From: an uncultured Collinsella sp.
GTDB lineage: Bacteria; Actinomycetota; Coriobacteriia; Coriobacteriales; Coriobacteriaceae
Direction: 5' to 3'
NCBI GenBank assembly: GCA_938005465.1
Contig: CALLNU010000021.1
Location: 1-64,000, forward strand
DNA length: 64,000 nt
Positions 1 through 9,779 of this stretch are shown in pieces; position 1 is the first letter of the stretch; every line of letters begins with the position of its first letter. The position numbers and the translations under genes were made by a program. The notes under the pieces were generated by a model. It was not told the DNA's origin and did no database searches. It worked only from the letters and a program-made list of their open reading frames with translations.

Positions 1-150
1 TTGCAGGGCCGAAAGGCAGATGGCCGAGTAAGCGCTGACGGGCCTTCCCCGTTATCGGAAGAGCATATGTTGGTATGCAGTAACAGGTGGTATAGCGAGT
101 GATTTATTGTGCGCTCGTCCTTTTACGGGACGGGCGCATTTTTTGTGCCG
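1..150 (+). promoter_or_regulatory. 3' half of a T-box leader with its terminator
   Basis: The stretch at 84-99 (ggtggtatagcgag) resembles the T-box antiterminator core (GGTGG-ACCGCG). It is followed by a strong intrinsic terminator: stem GCGCTCGTCC (111-120) against GGGACGGGCGC (127-137), then a T-run (139-144). The antiterminator bulge segment can pair with the left arm of the terminator, as expected of a T-box. The specifier stem would lie upstream of the window, so the amino acid sensed cannot be read. T-boxes normally precede aminoacyl-tRNA synthetase or amino-acid genes; here the next gene is a glycosidase remnant. Confidence 0.6.
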
Positions 151-209
151 TGTACGGTCCGAACTCTGTCCTGTTGCATACCCGAAGAGTCCAAAGGAGG
201 AACACTTGC

Positions 210-2318
210 ATGAAAAACGACGGCGCGAACGTCCTGTGGTATCGCCAGGGCGCGCTGAGCTGGAACGAGGCGCTGCCGCTGGGCAACGGCCGGCTGGGCG
301 CCATGGTGTGGTCCGGCGTGGACCACGAGACGCTGTCCCTCAACGAGGACTCCCTGTGGTCCGGCTATCCCAAGTGCGCGGACATCCCCGGCGCGGTGGA
401 GTATTACAAGCAGGCCCAGCAGCTGGCCCGGGAGAAGAAGTACTCCGAGGCCCAGGAGCTGCTGGAGGACATGTTCCTCAGCGACTACACCCAGAGCTAC
501 CTGCCCTTGGCAGACTTGAAGCTGGAGCTGGAGCACCCCCAGGGCGATGTGGAGAACTACCGCCGCAGCCTCTCGCTGGAGGACGCCATCTCCCGGCTGA
601 CCTACACCATCGGGGGCACCACCTACACCCGGGAGGCCTTTGTCTCCGCCCCGGACCAGGCTATTGTGCTGCGCATCCAGGCGGACAAGCCCGGCTCCAT
701 CACCTTGAAGGCGCGGTTCGACTGCCGCCTGCGCTCCTCCTGCACCATTGAGGGCGGCCGCCTGGTGCTGGACGGCGTGGCCCCCTCCCAGGTGGACCCC
801 TCCTACCTGGGGGAAACGCCCAACCCCATCGTCTATGAGGAGGACCCCCAGAAGAAGGGCATGCGCTTCTGCGCCATCCTGGAGGCCCAGGCCCAGGGCG
901 GCACCATCCACCCCTGGGAGGACGCTTTGGAAATCACCGGCGCGGACAGCGTCACCTTGCTGGTGGCGGCCCAGACCAGCTTTAACGGGCCCTTCCGCCA
1001 GCCCTACCTGGACGGCAAGCCCTACAAGGAGCTGTGCCTGAAAGACCTAAACGCCGCCGCTGCCCAGAGCTTTGAAGCCCTGCGCCAGCGCCACATGGAG
1101 GACTACAAGTCCTACTTCGACAGGGTGTCTATGAACCTTGGCCCCGACGAGGACGAGGTGCCCACCGTGGAGCGCCTGGCCCGCTGGAACGAGGACGTGG
1201 ACCCCCAGCGCTACGCCTTGCTGTACCAGTACGGCCGCTATTTGATTATCTCCGGCTCCCGGCCCGGCACCCAGCCCACCAACCTCCAGGGCATTTGGAA
1301 CAAGCACCTGCGCGCCGCGTGGAGCTCCAACTACACCATCAACATCAACACGGAGATGAACTACTGGCCGGTGGAGGTGTGCAACCTCTCCCAGTGCCAC
1401 TTGCCCTTCTTCGATTTGCTGGAGCGCATGTACCCCCGTGGCCAAGAGGTGGCCCAGAAGATGTACGGCGCCCGGGGCTTTGTGGCCCACCACAACACGG
1501 ACATCTGGGGCCTTTCCAACCCCGTGGGCAACCACGGCCGGGGCACAGGCAGCTACGCCTACTGGCCCCTGTCCGCCGGGTGGCTGTGCTCCCACGCCTT
1601 TGAGCACTACCTGTTCACCCAGGACAAGGACTTCCTGCGGGAGACGGGCTACCCCATCATCCGGGACGCCGGCCGCTTCTTCCTGGACGTGCTCATTGAG
1701 AACGCCGAGGGCAAGCTGATTTTCTCCCCCTCCACCTCCCCGGAGAACGTGTTCATCTACAACGGCAAGCGCTGCTCCGTGGCGGAGACCACCACCATGA
1801 CCATGGCCATCGTCCGGGAGACCCTGGAAAACCTGGCCGCCTGCTGCCAGATCCTGGACACCGACCCCGACCTGGCCAAGGAAGTCCACGCCGCTTTGGA
1901 GCGCCTGCCCCAGTTTAAGATTGGTTCCCGGGGCGAGCTGCTGGAGTGGAACGAGGAGCTGGAGGAGGCCGAGCCCGACGCGCTGGCCTACCTCGACTTC
2001 CCGCCGACCCACTGGAAGCGCCTGCGCACCAACAACGTGCAGGAGAGGACCAACCGGGAGATAAAGCGCAGGTCGCGCGTCGTGCAGGTGTTCCCCTCCA
2101 CGGGCTCGCTGGTGCGGCTCGCGGGCGCGGTCATGTGCGAGCAGGACGAGATATGGCAGGAGTCCAGGTACTTCTCGGAGGTGAGGATGAACGAGCTCTA
2201 CGATGACGGTCGCACCCGGGGAATCGACGGTCCCGTCGATTGGGCGCGGCTTGAGGCGGAGGCCAGGAAGATGCTCGAGTCCGGCCTCGAGCTTGCGGAC
2301 AGGGTCGAGGCGGCATAG
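210..2318 (+). pseudogene. GH95 alpha-L-fucosidase-like gene, truncated and fused in frame to an IS256 transposase tail
   Basis: Starts at ATG 210 behind a strong ribosome site (AAAGGAGG, 193-200). Codons 1 to about 587 match glycoside hydrolase family 95: LPLGNGRLGAMVW near residue 19, TNLQGIWN near 357 and NTEMNYW near 380, the last holding catalytic asparagines of the family. No signal peptide is visible. The catalytic domain is cut before the late IDGNFG-type segment that carries the family's aspartate, so the enzyme is probably inactive. From about 1972 the frame continues as the C-terminus of an IS256/mutator transposase (LDFPPTHWKRLRTNNVQERT). The glycosidase codons strongly prefer C-ending triplets and look foreign to the flanks. 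Either a deletion between two elements or an assembly chimera would explain the fusion. Confidence 0.8.
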
Positions 2319-2400
2319 GATATCAACCGTATTCCAGATTCCAGGACGCCGGGCCGACTCGCTTCGGATGGGGCTCTACACCAACTTTCTCGACACTACC
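1972..2400 (+). mobile_element. IS256-family insertion sequence remnant (transposase C-terminus and right end)
   Basis: The protein from about 1972 to 2318 is the conserved C-terminal part of IS256-type DDE transposases, with the HWKRLRTNNVQERTNREIKRR block followed by VVQVFPS and MCEQDE. About 80 nt past the stop, GGGCTCTACACCAACTTTCTCGACACTAC (2371-2399, read in two pieces) looks like the terminal inverted repeat. Everything upstream of the last ~115 codons, including the first two catalytic acidic residues and the left end, is missing. The element is therefore dead. Its right end abuts the truncated primase-helicase gene on the opposite strand. Confidence 0.75.
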
Positions 2401-4133
2401 GAGTCTTTGCCAGATAGCGAATGAAAGGAAGCGACGTCGATAAGGCCGCTGACGGCGGTTTTGCCCCCTCCGATTTGTCCAATAAGGGGAGGTTGCTTTT
2501 TGCTGATTCGTCCTTTTGGCGTTCGGACCGGCTCTCTGGTGTCCGTAATGTCGAGAAATCGTTCGAGCTGCGATTTCCATTGGGCTATGAGCGCGGTCTT
2601 TGGAACAATGACGAGCGCCGGAAGACCAACGGCGGCAATAAGATAAGCTCCGATGACGGTTTTACCGAAGCCCGTTGGCGCAGACATGATTCCGTCTTCG
2701 TATTCAAGCATCTGGTCGGCGGCAATTTGCTGTTCGGGATGAAGGGTCCCTTTGAATGCCATCTCAATTGGATTGCCTGTGCTACGTTCGTCTGAATAAT
2801 GGGCAGTAACGTGGGCTTCTTGAATCAGCTGCTCAAGTTGGGCTTTGCAGCCTCTGGGAATCGCGACGCGGCCATCTCTAAGTTCGCTGAGGTCTATGAG
2901 TCGCGGTTTGCCGAATACTGATTGATGCATAGATTGCGCACGGAAGAACTCCGGGTTGGCAAATGTCGCAAGCCTGCGGATTTCCATTTGAGCTGCCGGG
3001 CTCAGAGACTTTTCGGGGATGTAGAGCATATCGGCTTGTGTGACGAGCAGGTTCGAGGGGAAGTCTCGTGGCGTGAGCGGGAGCCGCTTTCGTGGCTTTT
3101 GGACATTGCGCCTGGTTTTGTTTGTCGCTGCAGCTGTTGCTATTCCAAGCGGTTTGTTTTTGGTGTCCTCGATCAGACGATCCACCGTCGCACGCGAGAT
3201 TAGTTGGATTTGCGAAAGGTAAAGCCATTGGTCGGGAAAGGGCTCGAATCGTTCGTCAACAAATACGCTGTTTCCTTCCCGCTGCGCTTTTCCCTGAAAG
3301 GGCAGCGCAATGAGATTTCCAAAGCCGCCTTCAGGAATGGTGGACTGCGCGGGTATCATTCGGTCAAAGGCTTCGAAGGTGATTGTCTTGTTGAGTGCCG
3401 CTGCTTCGGCGATAAGGCAGCTACCGAAATCTCGTGCTGTCTTTGCGTTTATAGGTTCTAGGAAGAAAAACCAGATATGCGCGCCGTTGCCTGACCTTGA
3501 TCGCTCGACCGCAGCGTTAATTCCATGGTTTTTTACGACAAGCCTGATAGCGTTTGTCGCTTCTTTCCAATCGGCTTTGTCAAAATCAATGACAAGGACA
3601 TTTGTGTTGCAGTCTTTGTCGAGAACATATTGACCTATGACGTCCCGGAGCCTGTCGTCGCTGCCTTTGAAATGGGCGATAATGGCGGCATCGTTCAGCT
3701 CAAGGAATGTGCGGCTGCGACATTCAGCGCATTTAATTCTGTGATGGTTTGCTTTGGGGCAAATGCCTGGCTTCCACTCATTTGCGCAGGCGGGTGTATA
3801 GCCGATGCCCCCGTCTTTTCTGCGATACCCGTGAGCGTGCACATCTTTGCGGCCGGTAAAAAGATTGCGAAAGAGCTCGAGTTTGTCGCGCGCTGGGCTC
3901 GCGCTGGTAACGATGCCCTCGGTCTGTGCACGTTCGCCGAAAGATTTGCCGGCTTTGTCCCATTCTTCGAGTGTTGCGTAACGGATGTCTGGACCGTTGC
4001 TACAGATTACGATCTGCTTACGCGGATCTGAAGCGTGGACAACCGTTTTATTGAGTTTGAATAAGGCGTTCCCGAAAAGGGCGTATTGATGCACGGCGTT
4101 GCTCATTTGAATGCCATTCTTGTCAGCGTTCAT
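2376..4133 (-). pseudogene. TOTE-type archaeo-eukaryotic primase plus superfamily II helicase, C-terminus lost
   Basis: A 585-codon frame. Around residues 116-138 a Cys/His cluster (C-x8-C ... H ... CAEC) forms a zinc-ribbon-like segment. VLVIDFDKADW near 179-189 supplies the hDhD acidic pair of AEP primases, and SRSGNGAHIW near 210-219 the sxH motif. A helicase follows with Walker A SAPTGFGKT near 485-493 and motif Ia VIVPKTALIAQW. The DEAH box and the whole second RecA domain are absent, because the frame runs into the IS256 end at about 2400 and stops. Intact relatives are several hundred residues longer. AEP-helicase fusions of this kind belong to predicted NTP-dependent conflict systems, so this is probably a disabled defence gene. 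Confidence 0.75.
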
Positions 4134-4441
4134 TGGGATGAGGGTACGCCATTTCGGCTATTTGAGATACTCGACTTTGATTTTGGTTCGGTGATAGTGG
4201 GGTGCCGCTCCGTGAGCGGCATTCGGCGGTTCGCTGTCTTTCGACTATTCGGCCCCTTTCCCACCGCAATTCCTAAAGGGATGCCGGCGCGCCTTGAGTT
4301 GGGGTGCACCGGCATGATGGCTTTGCTACGGCTGGCTGTACCTTGGTTGTTCGATAGCTCCTGCCTGCCCGATCTTGTCAGGCTGGTATTTGTTGGCGCT
4401 GGACGTTTGCCCAGATAAAACATGCCAAAATAAACCTGTCC
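4134..4441. other. Intergenic region without a convincing gene
   Basis: Two overlapping frames of about 100 codons exist here, but both lack a ribosome site and any recognisable domain. A short hairpin (GCCGCT-ccgtg-AGCGGC) lies near 4204-4221. The promoter of the primase-helicase gene should lie in this stretch. Next to the degV stop, TGCCAAA and TTTGGCA arms flanked by T-rich minus-strand sequence (4423-4452) could form a weak terminator. Confidence 0.4.
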
Positions 4442-5302
4442 CTATTTGGCAGGTTGGTAGCGGGGGCAGTAGCTGATGGCGATGGCGTCGACGCCTACGT
4501 GGGTGGCGATGGTGCAGCCGATGGGGCCGGTGCCGGCGTCTACGTAATCCTGGCCCGCGAGTGCCTCGTTGACAAGCTCCTGCTCCTCGGCGGCGCCGGT
4601 CGTGAGCACACGCACGCTTGAGCCCGGGTGCTCGTCCAAAAACGCGAGGCAATCTGCCATGGTGTTGGCGACGATGCGCTTGGCGCCGCGACCCTTCTTG
4701 ATGGCCTTGATCTCGCCCGACTGCCACTCCGGCGAAACGGCCAGGCGAATGTTGAGCATCTGCGTGAGCTGGCCGGCGAGCTTGGGCGCGCGGCCGTTCT
4801 TAACGAGGTTCTCGAGCGTGCGGGGAATCAGCAACAGGTGTGCGTCGGGCAGCGTCGCGCGGATCTGCGCCTCGGTCTCGTCCAAGTTGCGGCCGTCTTC
4901 GCGCATGGCCAGCGCGTACTCCACCAGCAGGCCCTCGGCGCCGGAGCCGGTGCGCGAGTCGATGCAGCGCACGTCCAGCTCGTGCGTTTCGGCCGTCAAA
5001 CTGGCGTTGGCATAGCAGGCGGACCACTCGCTGCACAGCGAGATAAAGATGGCGCTATCGTGGCCGTCGGCGCGCACGCGGTCAAAGAGTGCCTTGAACT
5101 CGCCGGCGCTCGGCTGCGAGGTGTGCGGCAACTCCTCGGAGCCAGCCATGCGGGCGACGTATTCCTCGGCGGTAATCTGCACCTGGTCGAGCAGGTCCTC
5201 GCCCTCGATAATCACATGTAGCGGAATCACGTAAATGCCGAGCTCTTGGGCGCGGGCGGGGGAGATGTCCGACGTGGAGTCGGTTATGATGGCAAAAGAC
5301 AT
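4442..5302 (-). CDS. DegV family fatty-acid-binding protein
   Basis: A 286-residue cytoplasmic protein of the DegV family, which bind a fatty acid in a two-domain fold and serve fatty acid kinase FakA in Gram-positive bacteria. The N-terminus FAIITDSTSDIS is the family signature. HTSQPSAGEF and LCSEWSACYANA are the loops that contact the lipid head group in known structures, and GPIGCTIATHVG lies near the C-terminus. ATG 5302 was chosen over longer in-frame starts because an AAAGG ribosome site sits 7 nt upstream. A second DegV gene lies at 58364. No fakA homologue is in the window. Confidence 0.9.
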   Translation of the reverse strand: MSFAIITDSTSDISPARAQELGIYVIPLHVIIEGEDLLDQVQITAEEYVARMAGSEELPHTSQPSAGEFKALFDRVRADGHDSAIFISLCSEWSACYANASLTAETHELDVRCIDSRTGSGAEGLLVEYALAMREDGRNLDETEAQIRATLPDAHLLLIPRTLENLVKNGRAPKLAGQLTQMLNIRLAVSPEWQSGEIKAIKKGRGAKRIVANTMADCLAFLDEHPGSSVRVLTTGAAEEQELVNEALAGQDYVDAGTGPIGCTIATHVGVDAIAISYCPRYQPAK

Positions 5303-5452
5303 AATTGCACCTTTCGTTGGGGCGCGGCAGCGCCGCCTTCTGAGAGCAAAGTGCGACAAGTATAGTGGAGTCGTTCCACATTTATAGGTTCAATTGTTGA
5401 ATAGTCAACAGTTTGAAGTGTCGGTGTGGAAATCGTCAACTGGGGAAGAGGG

Positions 5453-6121
5453 ATGCCGATGGAGGCGCTGGAGATATGCAAGCGGCCGGTCGTGCTGTTT
5501 GATTTCGATGGCACGGTGGCAGATACGGGTCGAGCGGTGATGACCTCGACGCGCAAGACGTTGGCCGCGCGCGGGTTTTCGGAGGCGCAGATGGGTGACC
5601 TGCGTCGCATGATCGGGCCTCCGCTGTGGAAGAGCTTCCACGACTTTTACGGCTTTACGCGCGAGGAGTCGCTTGTGGTGGCCGACGAGTACCGTGCCTT
5701 TTTTGATGAGCTGGGACCGGAAGAGTATCCCGTGTTCGATGGAATCCCCGAGCTGCTCGATGGCCTTGTCGCGCAGGGGCATCGCTTGGCCGTGGCGACG
5801 TCACGCATGGAGGCAAAGTGCATTGACATGGTGGGCGAGCTGGGGCTTTCGCAGTTTGAGGCCGTGGTCGGCATGAATCCGCCGCAGGGGCGCGAGACCA
5901 AGGCGGATTCGGTCCGCGATGCCCTGGCGGCCCTGGGTGCGACCGCGGACGAGGCCGTGATGATCGGCGATCGCTTCAACGATGTGGAGGGCGCACACAC
6001 AATGGGCGTGCCGTGCATTGGTATCTATTCGGGCGCGGCGGCGCCGGGCGAGCACGAGGCGGCGGGTGCCGATGCAGTGGTGCACTCGGTGGCCGAGCTT
6101 GCTAAACTTTTCGCTATCTAA
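5453..6121 (+). CDS. HAD family hydrolase, phosphoglycolate phosphatase-like
   Basis: About 222 residues with HAD motif I VLFDFDGTVADT near the N-terminus, motif II (VATSRM) near residue 112, and motif III/IV with the conserved lysine and GDRFNDVEGA near 175. A helical C1 cap lies between motifs I and II, as in PGP/Gph-type phosphatases. The substrate cannot be told from sequence. GTG 5426, ATG 5453 and ATG 5459 are possible starts; the GGGGAAGAGGG tract at 5442-5452 favours one of the two ATGs. The gene is divergent from degV and lies 55 nt before the dipeptidase gene, probably in one transcript. Confidence 0.85.
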   Translation: MPMEALEICKRPVVLFDFDGTVADTGRAVMTSTRKTLAARGFSEAQMGDLRRMIGPPLWKSFHDFYGFTREESLVVADEYRAFFDELGPEEYPVFDGIPELLDGLVAQGHRLAVATSRMEAKCIDMVGELGLSQFEAVVGMNPPQGRETKADSVRDALAALGATADEAVMIGDRFNDVEGAHTMGVPCIGIYSGAAAPGEHEAAGADAVVHSVAELAKLFAI

Positions 6122-6176
6122 TAGACGTAATGTGAGGGACGGGCGTGCCCGTCGCTCATTGGTAAGGAGGTCGTCC

Positions 6177-7613
6177 ATGAATCAGGTGGAGCAGAGCGTT
6201 ACCGAGTATGTCGACGAGGTCTGGGAGGATGTCGTCGCCGATATCGAGCAGTTGGTGAGTTATCCGTCCGTGGCAGTTTTTGCCGATGCGGAGCCCGGCG
6301 CGCCGTTTGGCCGCCCGGTCCGTGATGCGCTCGATTGCGCGCTCGGTATCGCGCAAAAGCTCGGCTACCAGACGAGCGATGACGAGGGCTATGTGGGAAT
6401 CGCCGATATCCCGGGCCGCGGCGACAAACAGCTCGCGACTATCTGCCACGTGGACGTGGTTCCCGCCGGCCCCGGCTGGAACACCGACCCGTTTGCGATG
6501 GAGCGTCGCGAGGGCTGGCTGCTCGGCCGCGGCGTGATCGACGACAAGGGTCCGGCCGTGCTGTCGCTCTACGCCGGCGCCTACCTGCTCAAGCACGGCA
6601 TCGTTCCGCGCTACACCTTCCGCGCGCTGCTGGGCTGCGATGAGGAAGTGGGCATGTCCGACGTTCACCATTATCTGGAGAACTACGCGAATCCCGACTT
6701 TCTGTTTACGCCCGATGCCGAGTTCCCGGTCTGCAATGCCGAGAAGGGCCAGTTTGGGGCGACGTTCGTGAGCCCCAAGATCGACGGCGGGCGCATCGTG
6801 TCGTGGTGCGGCTCCGAGGCGAGCAATGCCATTCCGTCGCAGTCCATCTGCGAGCTTGCGATTGCCGCCGATGAGCTGCCGGCGCCCGTTGAGAACGTCG
6901 ACCGCCTGGAGATCACGGCGCTTGATAACGGGCATGCGCAGATTTTCGCCCACGGTATTGGCGGCCACGCTTCGATGCCTGAGGGCACCATCAACGCCGT
7001 CGGCCTGATCGTGGCGTATCTGCGCGAGGCCGAGGACGCGTTTGGTGCACGCGATGAGCGCCTGCTGACGCCTGCCGAGCACGAGTTCGTCAAATTCCTG
7101 GCCTTTGTGCATGCGGATGCCTATGGCCGCGGCCTGGGTATCGATGCGACGAGTCCGGCGTTTGGCCCGCTTACCTGCAACGCTGGCGTCATCCGCGTGG
7201 CGGATGGCCATATTGAGCAGGTCATCGACGTGCGCTTCCCCGATAGCACCAGTGCCGATACCATCCGCGAGCAGCTCGAGCCGCTCGTGGGCCGTTTTGG
7301 CGTGACGTGCCAGCTGGGTCGCGCTAAGGTGCCGTTCTCGGTGTCTGCCGACGATCCGGCCGTGAAGGCGCTTATCGATACCTATAACGAGTTCACCGGC
7401 AAGCATGCTGAACCCTTTGCCATGGGCGGCGGCACGTACGCGCGCAACTTTGCCCGCGCCGTCTCGTTTGGCCCCGAGGAGACCGGCCTGGAGCTGCCCT
7501 CGTGGGGCGGCCAGATGCACGGCCCCAACGAGTGCGCCAACGAGGAACAGCTCAAGCAGGCGCTCAAGATCTATATTGTTGCGATCCTCCGTTTGAATGA
7601 ATTAGAGCTTTAA
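6177..7613 (+). CDS. M20 family dipeptidase (PepV/Sapep-like)
   Basis: 478 residues, the usual length for dinuclear-zinc dipeptidases of the PepV group. ATICHVDVVPAGPGW carries the first metal ligand (His) and its Asp. GRGVIDDKGPAV holds the bridging aspartate and LLGCDEEVGMSDVHHY the catalytic and ligand glutamates. A late histidine lies in the SWGGQMHGPNE stretch. The enzyme should act in the cytoplasm on dipeptides. Start ATG 6177 follows TAAGGAGG with ideal spacing. A palindromic hairpin ending in a T-run (7635-7710) closes the transcript. Confidence 0.9.
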   Translation: MNQVEQSVTEYVDEVWEDVVADIEQLVSYPSVAVFADAEPGAPFGRPVRDALDCALGIAQKLGYQTSDDEGYVGIADIPGRGDKQLATICHVDVVPAGPGWNTDPFAMERREGWLLGRGVIDDKGPAVLSLYAGAYLLKHGIVPRYTFRALLGCDEEVGMSDVHHYLENYANPDFLFTPDAEFPVCNAEKGQFGATFVSPKIDGGRIVSWCGSEASNAIPSQSICELAIAADELPAPVENVDRLEITALDNGHAQIFAHGIGGHASMPEGTINAVGLIVAYLREAEDAFGARDERLLTPAEHEFVKFLAFVHADAYGRGLGIDATSPAFGPLTCNAGVIRVADGHIEQVIDVRFPDSTSADTIREQLEPLVGRFGVTCQLGRAKVPFSVSADDPAVKALIDTYNEFTGKHAEPFAMGGGTYARNFARAVSFGPEETGLELPSWGGQMHGPNECANEEQLKQALKIYIVAILRLNELEL

Positions 7614-7634
7614 GGTCTCGCGGTTTCCCAATCT

Positions 7635-7703
7635 AAGTTGCGGTGGAATAGTTCCTAGAATGGGCCATTTGATGGCCAAGCAGGAACTATTTCACCGCAA
7701 CTT
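7635..7703. repeat. Palindromic intergenic repeat, family B copy 1 (terminator-like)
   Basis: Long inverted repeat with outer arms AAGTTGCGGTGGAATAGTTCCT and AGGAACTATTTCACCGCAACTT around a small inner stem GGCCATTTGATGGCC. TTTGTTTTT follows, so it can end the dipeptidase transcript. A second copy lies at 48222 with the same outer arms but compensating changes in the middle of the stem. Confidence 0.8.
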
Positions 7704-7907
7704 TGTTTTTATTGGTGTAAAAGGCGGGTCATGCTTGGTGGCGGGTTTGTTATTCGTTTGTAAAGGCCGTGCTGCGCTTGCGGTAAGGGTCTATCAAATG
7801 CCCGTAAGAAACCGTAGTTGGCGCGGACGCTGCCCGGTCGGGGCCGTATCTTTCCAAACAGCAAAGCGGGTGGGGTGCCCGCGAGTCGCATGTATGAAAG
7901 GAAGATC

Positions 7908-8846
7908 ATGCTCGATCAGGCTTATTCTCGTCGTCAGTTCCTCGGCCTCGCTGGTGGCCTCGCCAGCTTCGTGGGCCTCGGTCTCGTTGGTTGCGGCGGC
8001 TCCGGCGCATCCGATGCCGCCGACAAGGGTAGCGCCGCTGCTGCCGAGTCCGTCTCCGGCGAGGTGACTTACGACGGTGCCTCTTCGTTCCAGGCTCTCG
8101 TCGAGGCCGCTGCCGAGAAGTTCATGGACGCCAACCCCGATGTCTCCGTCTCCGGCTCGGGCAACGGTTCGGGCAAGGGCCTGACCGCTGTCGCCGCCGG
8201 CACCGTTACCATCGGTAACTCCGACGTCTTCGCCGAGACCAAGCTCGAGGCCGACCAGGTCAAGAACCTCGTCGATCACGAGGTCGCCGTCGTGGGCATG
8301 GGCCCCGTCGTCTCCAAGAACGTGACGGTCGACGATCTGTCCCTCGAGCAGCTCAAGGGCATCTTCTCCGGCCAGATCACCAACTGGAAGGAGGTCGGCG
8401 GCGACGACGCCACCATCGTCGTCCTCAACCGCAAGGCCGGCTCCGGTACCCGCGCCACCTTCGAGGCCGCTGTCTTTGGCGACGAGACCGTCGACTTTAA
8501 GGGCGACGCCGAGCTCGACAAGTCCGGCGATGTCCAGACCCAGATGGCCAGCACCGATAACGCCATCTCCTACCTCGACTTCTCGCACTTCGACGACTCC
8601 AAGTTCAACGCCATCAAGGTCGAGGGCGTCGAGCCCAAGAGCAAGAACGTCACCGACGACTCCTTCAAGATCTGGGCTACCGAGCACATGTACTGCTCCA
8701 AGGACGCCGACGAGGCTACCAAGGCCTTCCTGGAGTTCATGCTTTCCGACGACGTCCAGGGCAAGCTCGTCGAGGAGCAGGGCTTCATCCCCGTCTCTGC
8801 CATGAAGGTCGTCAAGGACGCCAGCGGCAAGGTCTCTGCTAAATAA
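7908..8846 (+). CDS. pstS: Phosphate ABC transporter, substrate-binding lipoprotein PstS
   Basis: 312 residues. The N-terminus SRRQFLGLAGG ... LVGCGG combines a twin-arginine-like motif (R8-R9) with a lipobox ending at Cys29, so the protein is exported and lipid-anchored outside the membrane. VTYDGASSFQAL and GNGSGKGLTAVAAGTV are phosphate-binding loops of the PBP-like family, and KAGSGTRATFEAAVF completes the site. ATG 7908 follows GAAAGGAAG; the upstream frame extension has no ribosome site. First gene of pstSCAB. In known systems it is induced by phosphate starvation; a Pho box could not be assigned with confidence. Confidence 0.95.
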   Translation: MLDQAYSRRQFLGLAGGLASFVGLGLVGCGGSGASDAADKGSAAAAESVSGEVTYDGASSFQALVEAAAEKFMDANPDVSVSGSGNGSGKGLTAVAAGTVTIGNSDVFAETKLEADQVKNLVDHEVAVVGMGPVVSKNVTVDDLSLEQLKGIFSGQITNWKEVGGDDATIVVLNRKAGSGTRATFEAAVFGDETVDFKGDAELDKSGDVQTQMASTDNAISYLDFSHFDDSKFNAIKVEGVEPKSKNVTDDSFKIWATEHMYCSKDADEATKAFLEFMLSDDVQGKLVEEQGFIPVSAMKVVKDASGKVSAK

Positions 8847-8870
8847 GTAATCGCCCCGGAAAGGTTTGCA

Positions 8871-9779
8871 ATGGCAAAACAGCTGCCAAAGCGCGACCTT
8901 GAGAACGTGGGCCTGGGCGTCACGGGCGCGTGCGTAGCGCTCGTGACGCTTGTCGTTGCCGCGCTCATCTTTATGGTCGCCCAAAAGGGCCTCTCGGCTT
9001 TTGTCAAGGACGGCGTCTCGGTCGTCGAGTTTTTCACCGGCACCAAGTGGGACCTGGCCAACACGGCCGAAAACGGCCTGCCTTATACCGGCGCCCTGCC
9101 CCTGATCGTCACCTCGTTTGCGGTCATGGTGCTCTCCACGCTCATCGCGCTGCCCATCGCCATCGGCTCTGCCATCTTTGCGGTCGAGATTAGCCCTAAG
9201 TTTGGCTCCAAGGTCTTTCAGCCGCTTATTGAGCTTTTGACCGGCATTCCCTCGGTCGTCTTTGGCCTGATCGGCTTTCACGTTGTCGTCGGCCTTATGA
9301 AGAGCGTTTTCCACGTGAGCACGGGCCTGGGCATCTTGCCCGGCGCCATCGTGCTGGCCGTCATGATCCTGCCGACCATGACCACGCTTTCGGTCGATGG
9401 CCTGCGCGCCGTGCCCGACAGCTACCGACAGGGCTCGCTCGCGCTGGGCTATACCCGCTGGCAGACCATCTGGCACGTGGTGCTCAAGAGCGCCATGCCG
9501 TCGCTCATGACCGCGGTCATCCTTGGCATGACCCGCGCCTTTGGCGAGACGCTCGCCGTGCGCATGGTCATCGGCGGTATCGAGGCCATGCCGACGTCGC
9601 TGCTGTCGCCGGCGTCCACCATCACCACCACGCTCACCACGTCTATGGCGGTCTATGCCGAGGGCTCGGCCCAGGACGATGTTCTGTGGGCGCTCGGTCT
9701 GCTGCTGATGGGCATGAGCCTCATCTTCATCCTGATTATCCATCTCATTGGCCGCAAGGGGGCGAAGGCTCGTGGCTAG
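8871..9779 (+). CDS. pstC: Phosphate ABC transporter permease PstC
   Basis: 302 residues with about six hydrophobic membrane segments. The permease signature ALGYTRWQTIWHVVLKSAMP lies near residue 190. It forms the membrane channel with PstA. The gene follows pstS by 24 nt with a GGAAAGG ribosome site and overlaps the start of pstA by 8 nt, consistent with translational coupling. Confidence 0.95.
   Translation: MAKQLPKRDLENVGLGVTGACVALVTLVVAALIFMVAQKGLSAFVKDGVSVVEFFTGTKWDLANTAENGLPYTGALPLIVTSFAVMVLSTLIALPIAIGSAIFAVEISPKFGSKVFQPLIELLTGIPSVVFGLIGFHVVVGLMKSVFHVSTGLGILPGAIVLAVMILPTMTTLSVDGLRAVPDSYRQGSLALGYTRWQTIWHVVLKSAMPSLMTAVILGMTRAFGETLAVRMVIGGIEAMPTSLLSPASTITTTLTTSMAVYAEGSAQDDVLWALGLLLMGMSLIFILIIHLIGRKGAKARG

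Noticed and set aside
4086..4423. Two overlapping ORFs of about 100 codons in the gap before degV
   Set aside because: No ribosome site, no domain, no coding bias.
6156..7520. 454-codon minus-strand frame opposite the dipeptidase
   Set aside because: Composition artefact; the plus strand has all M20 motifs.
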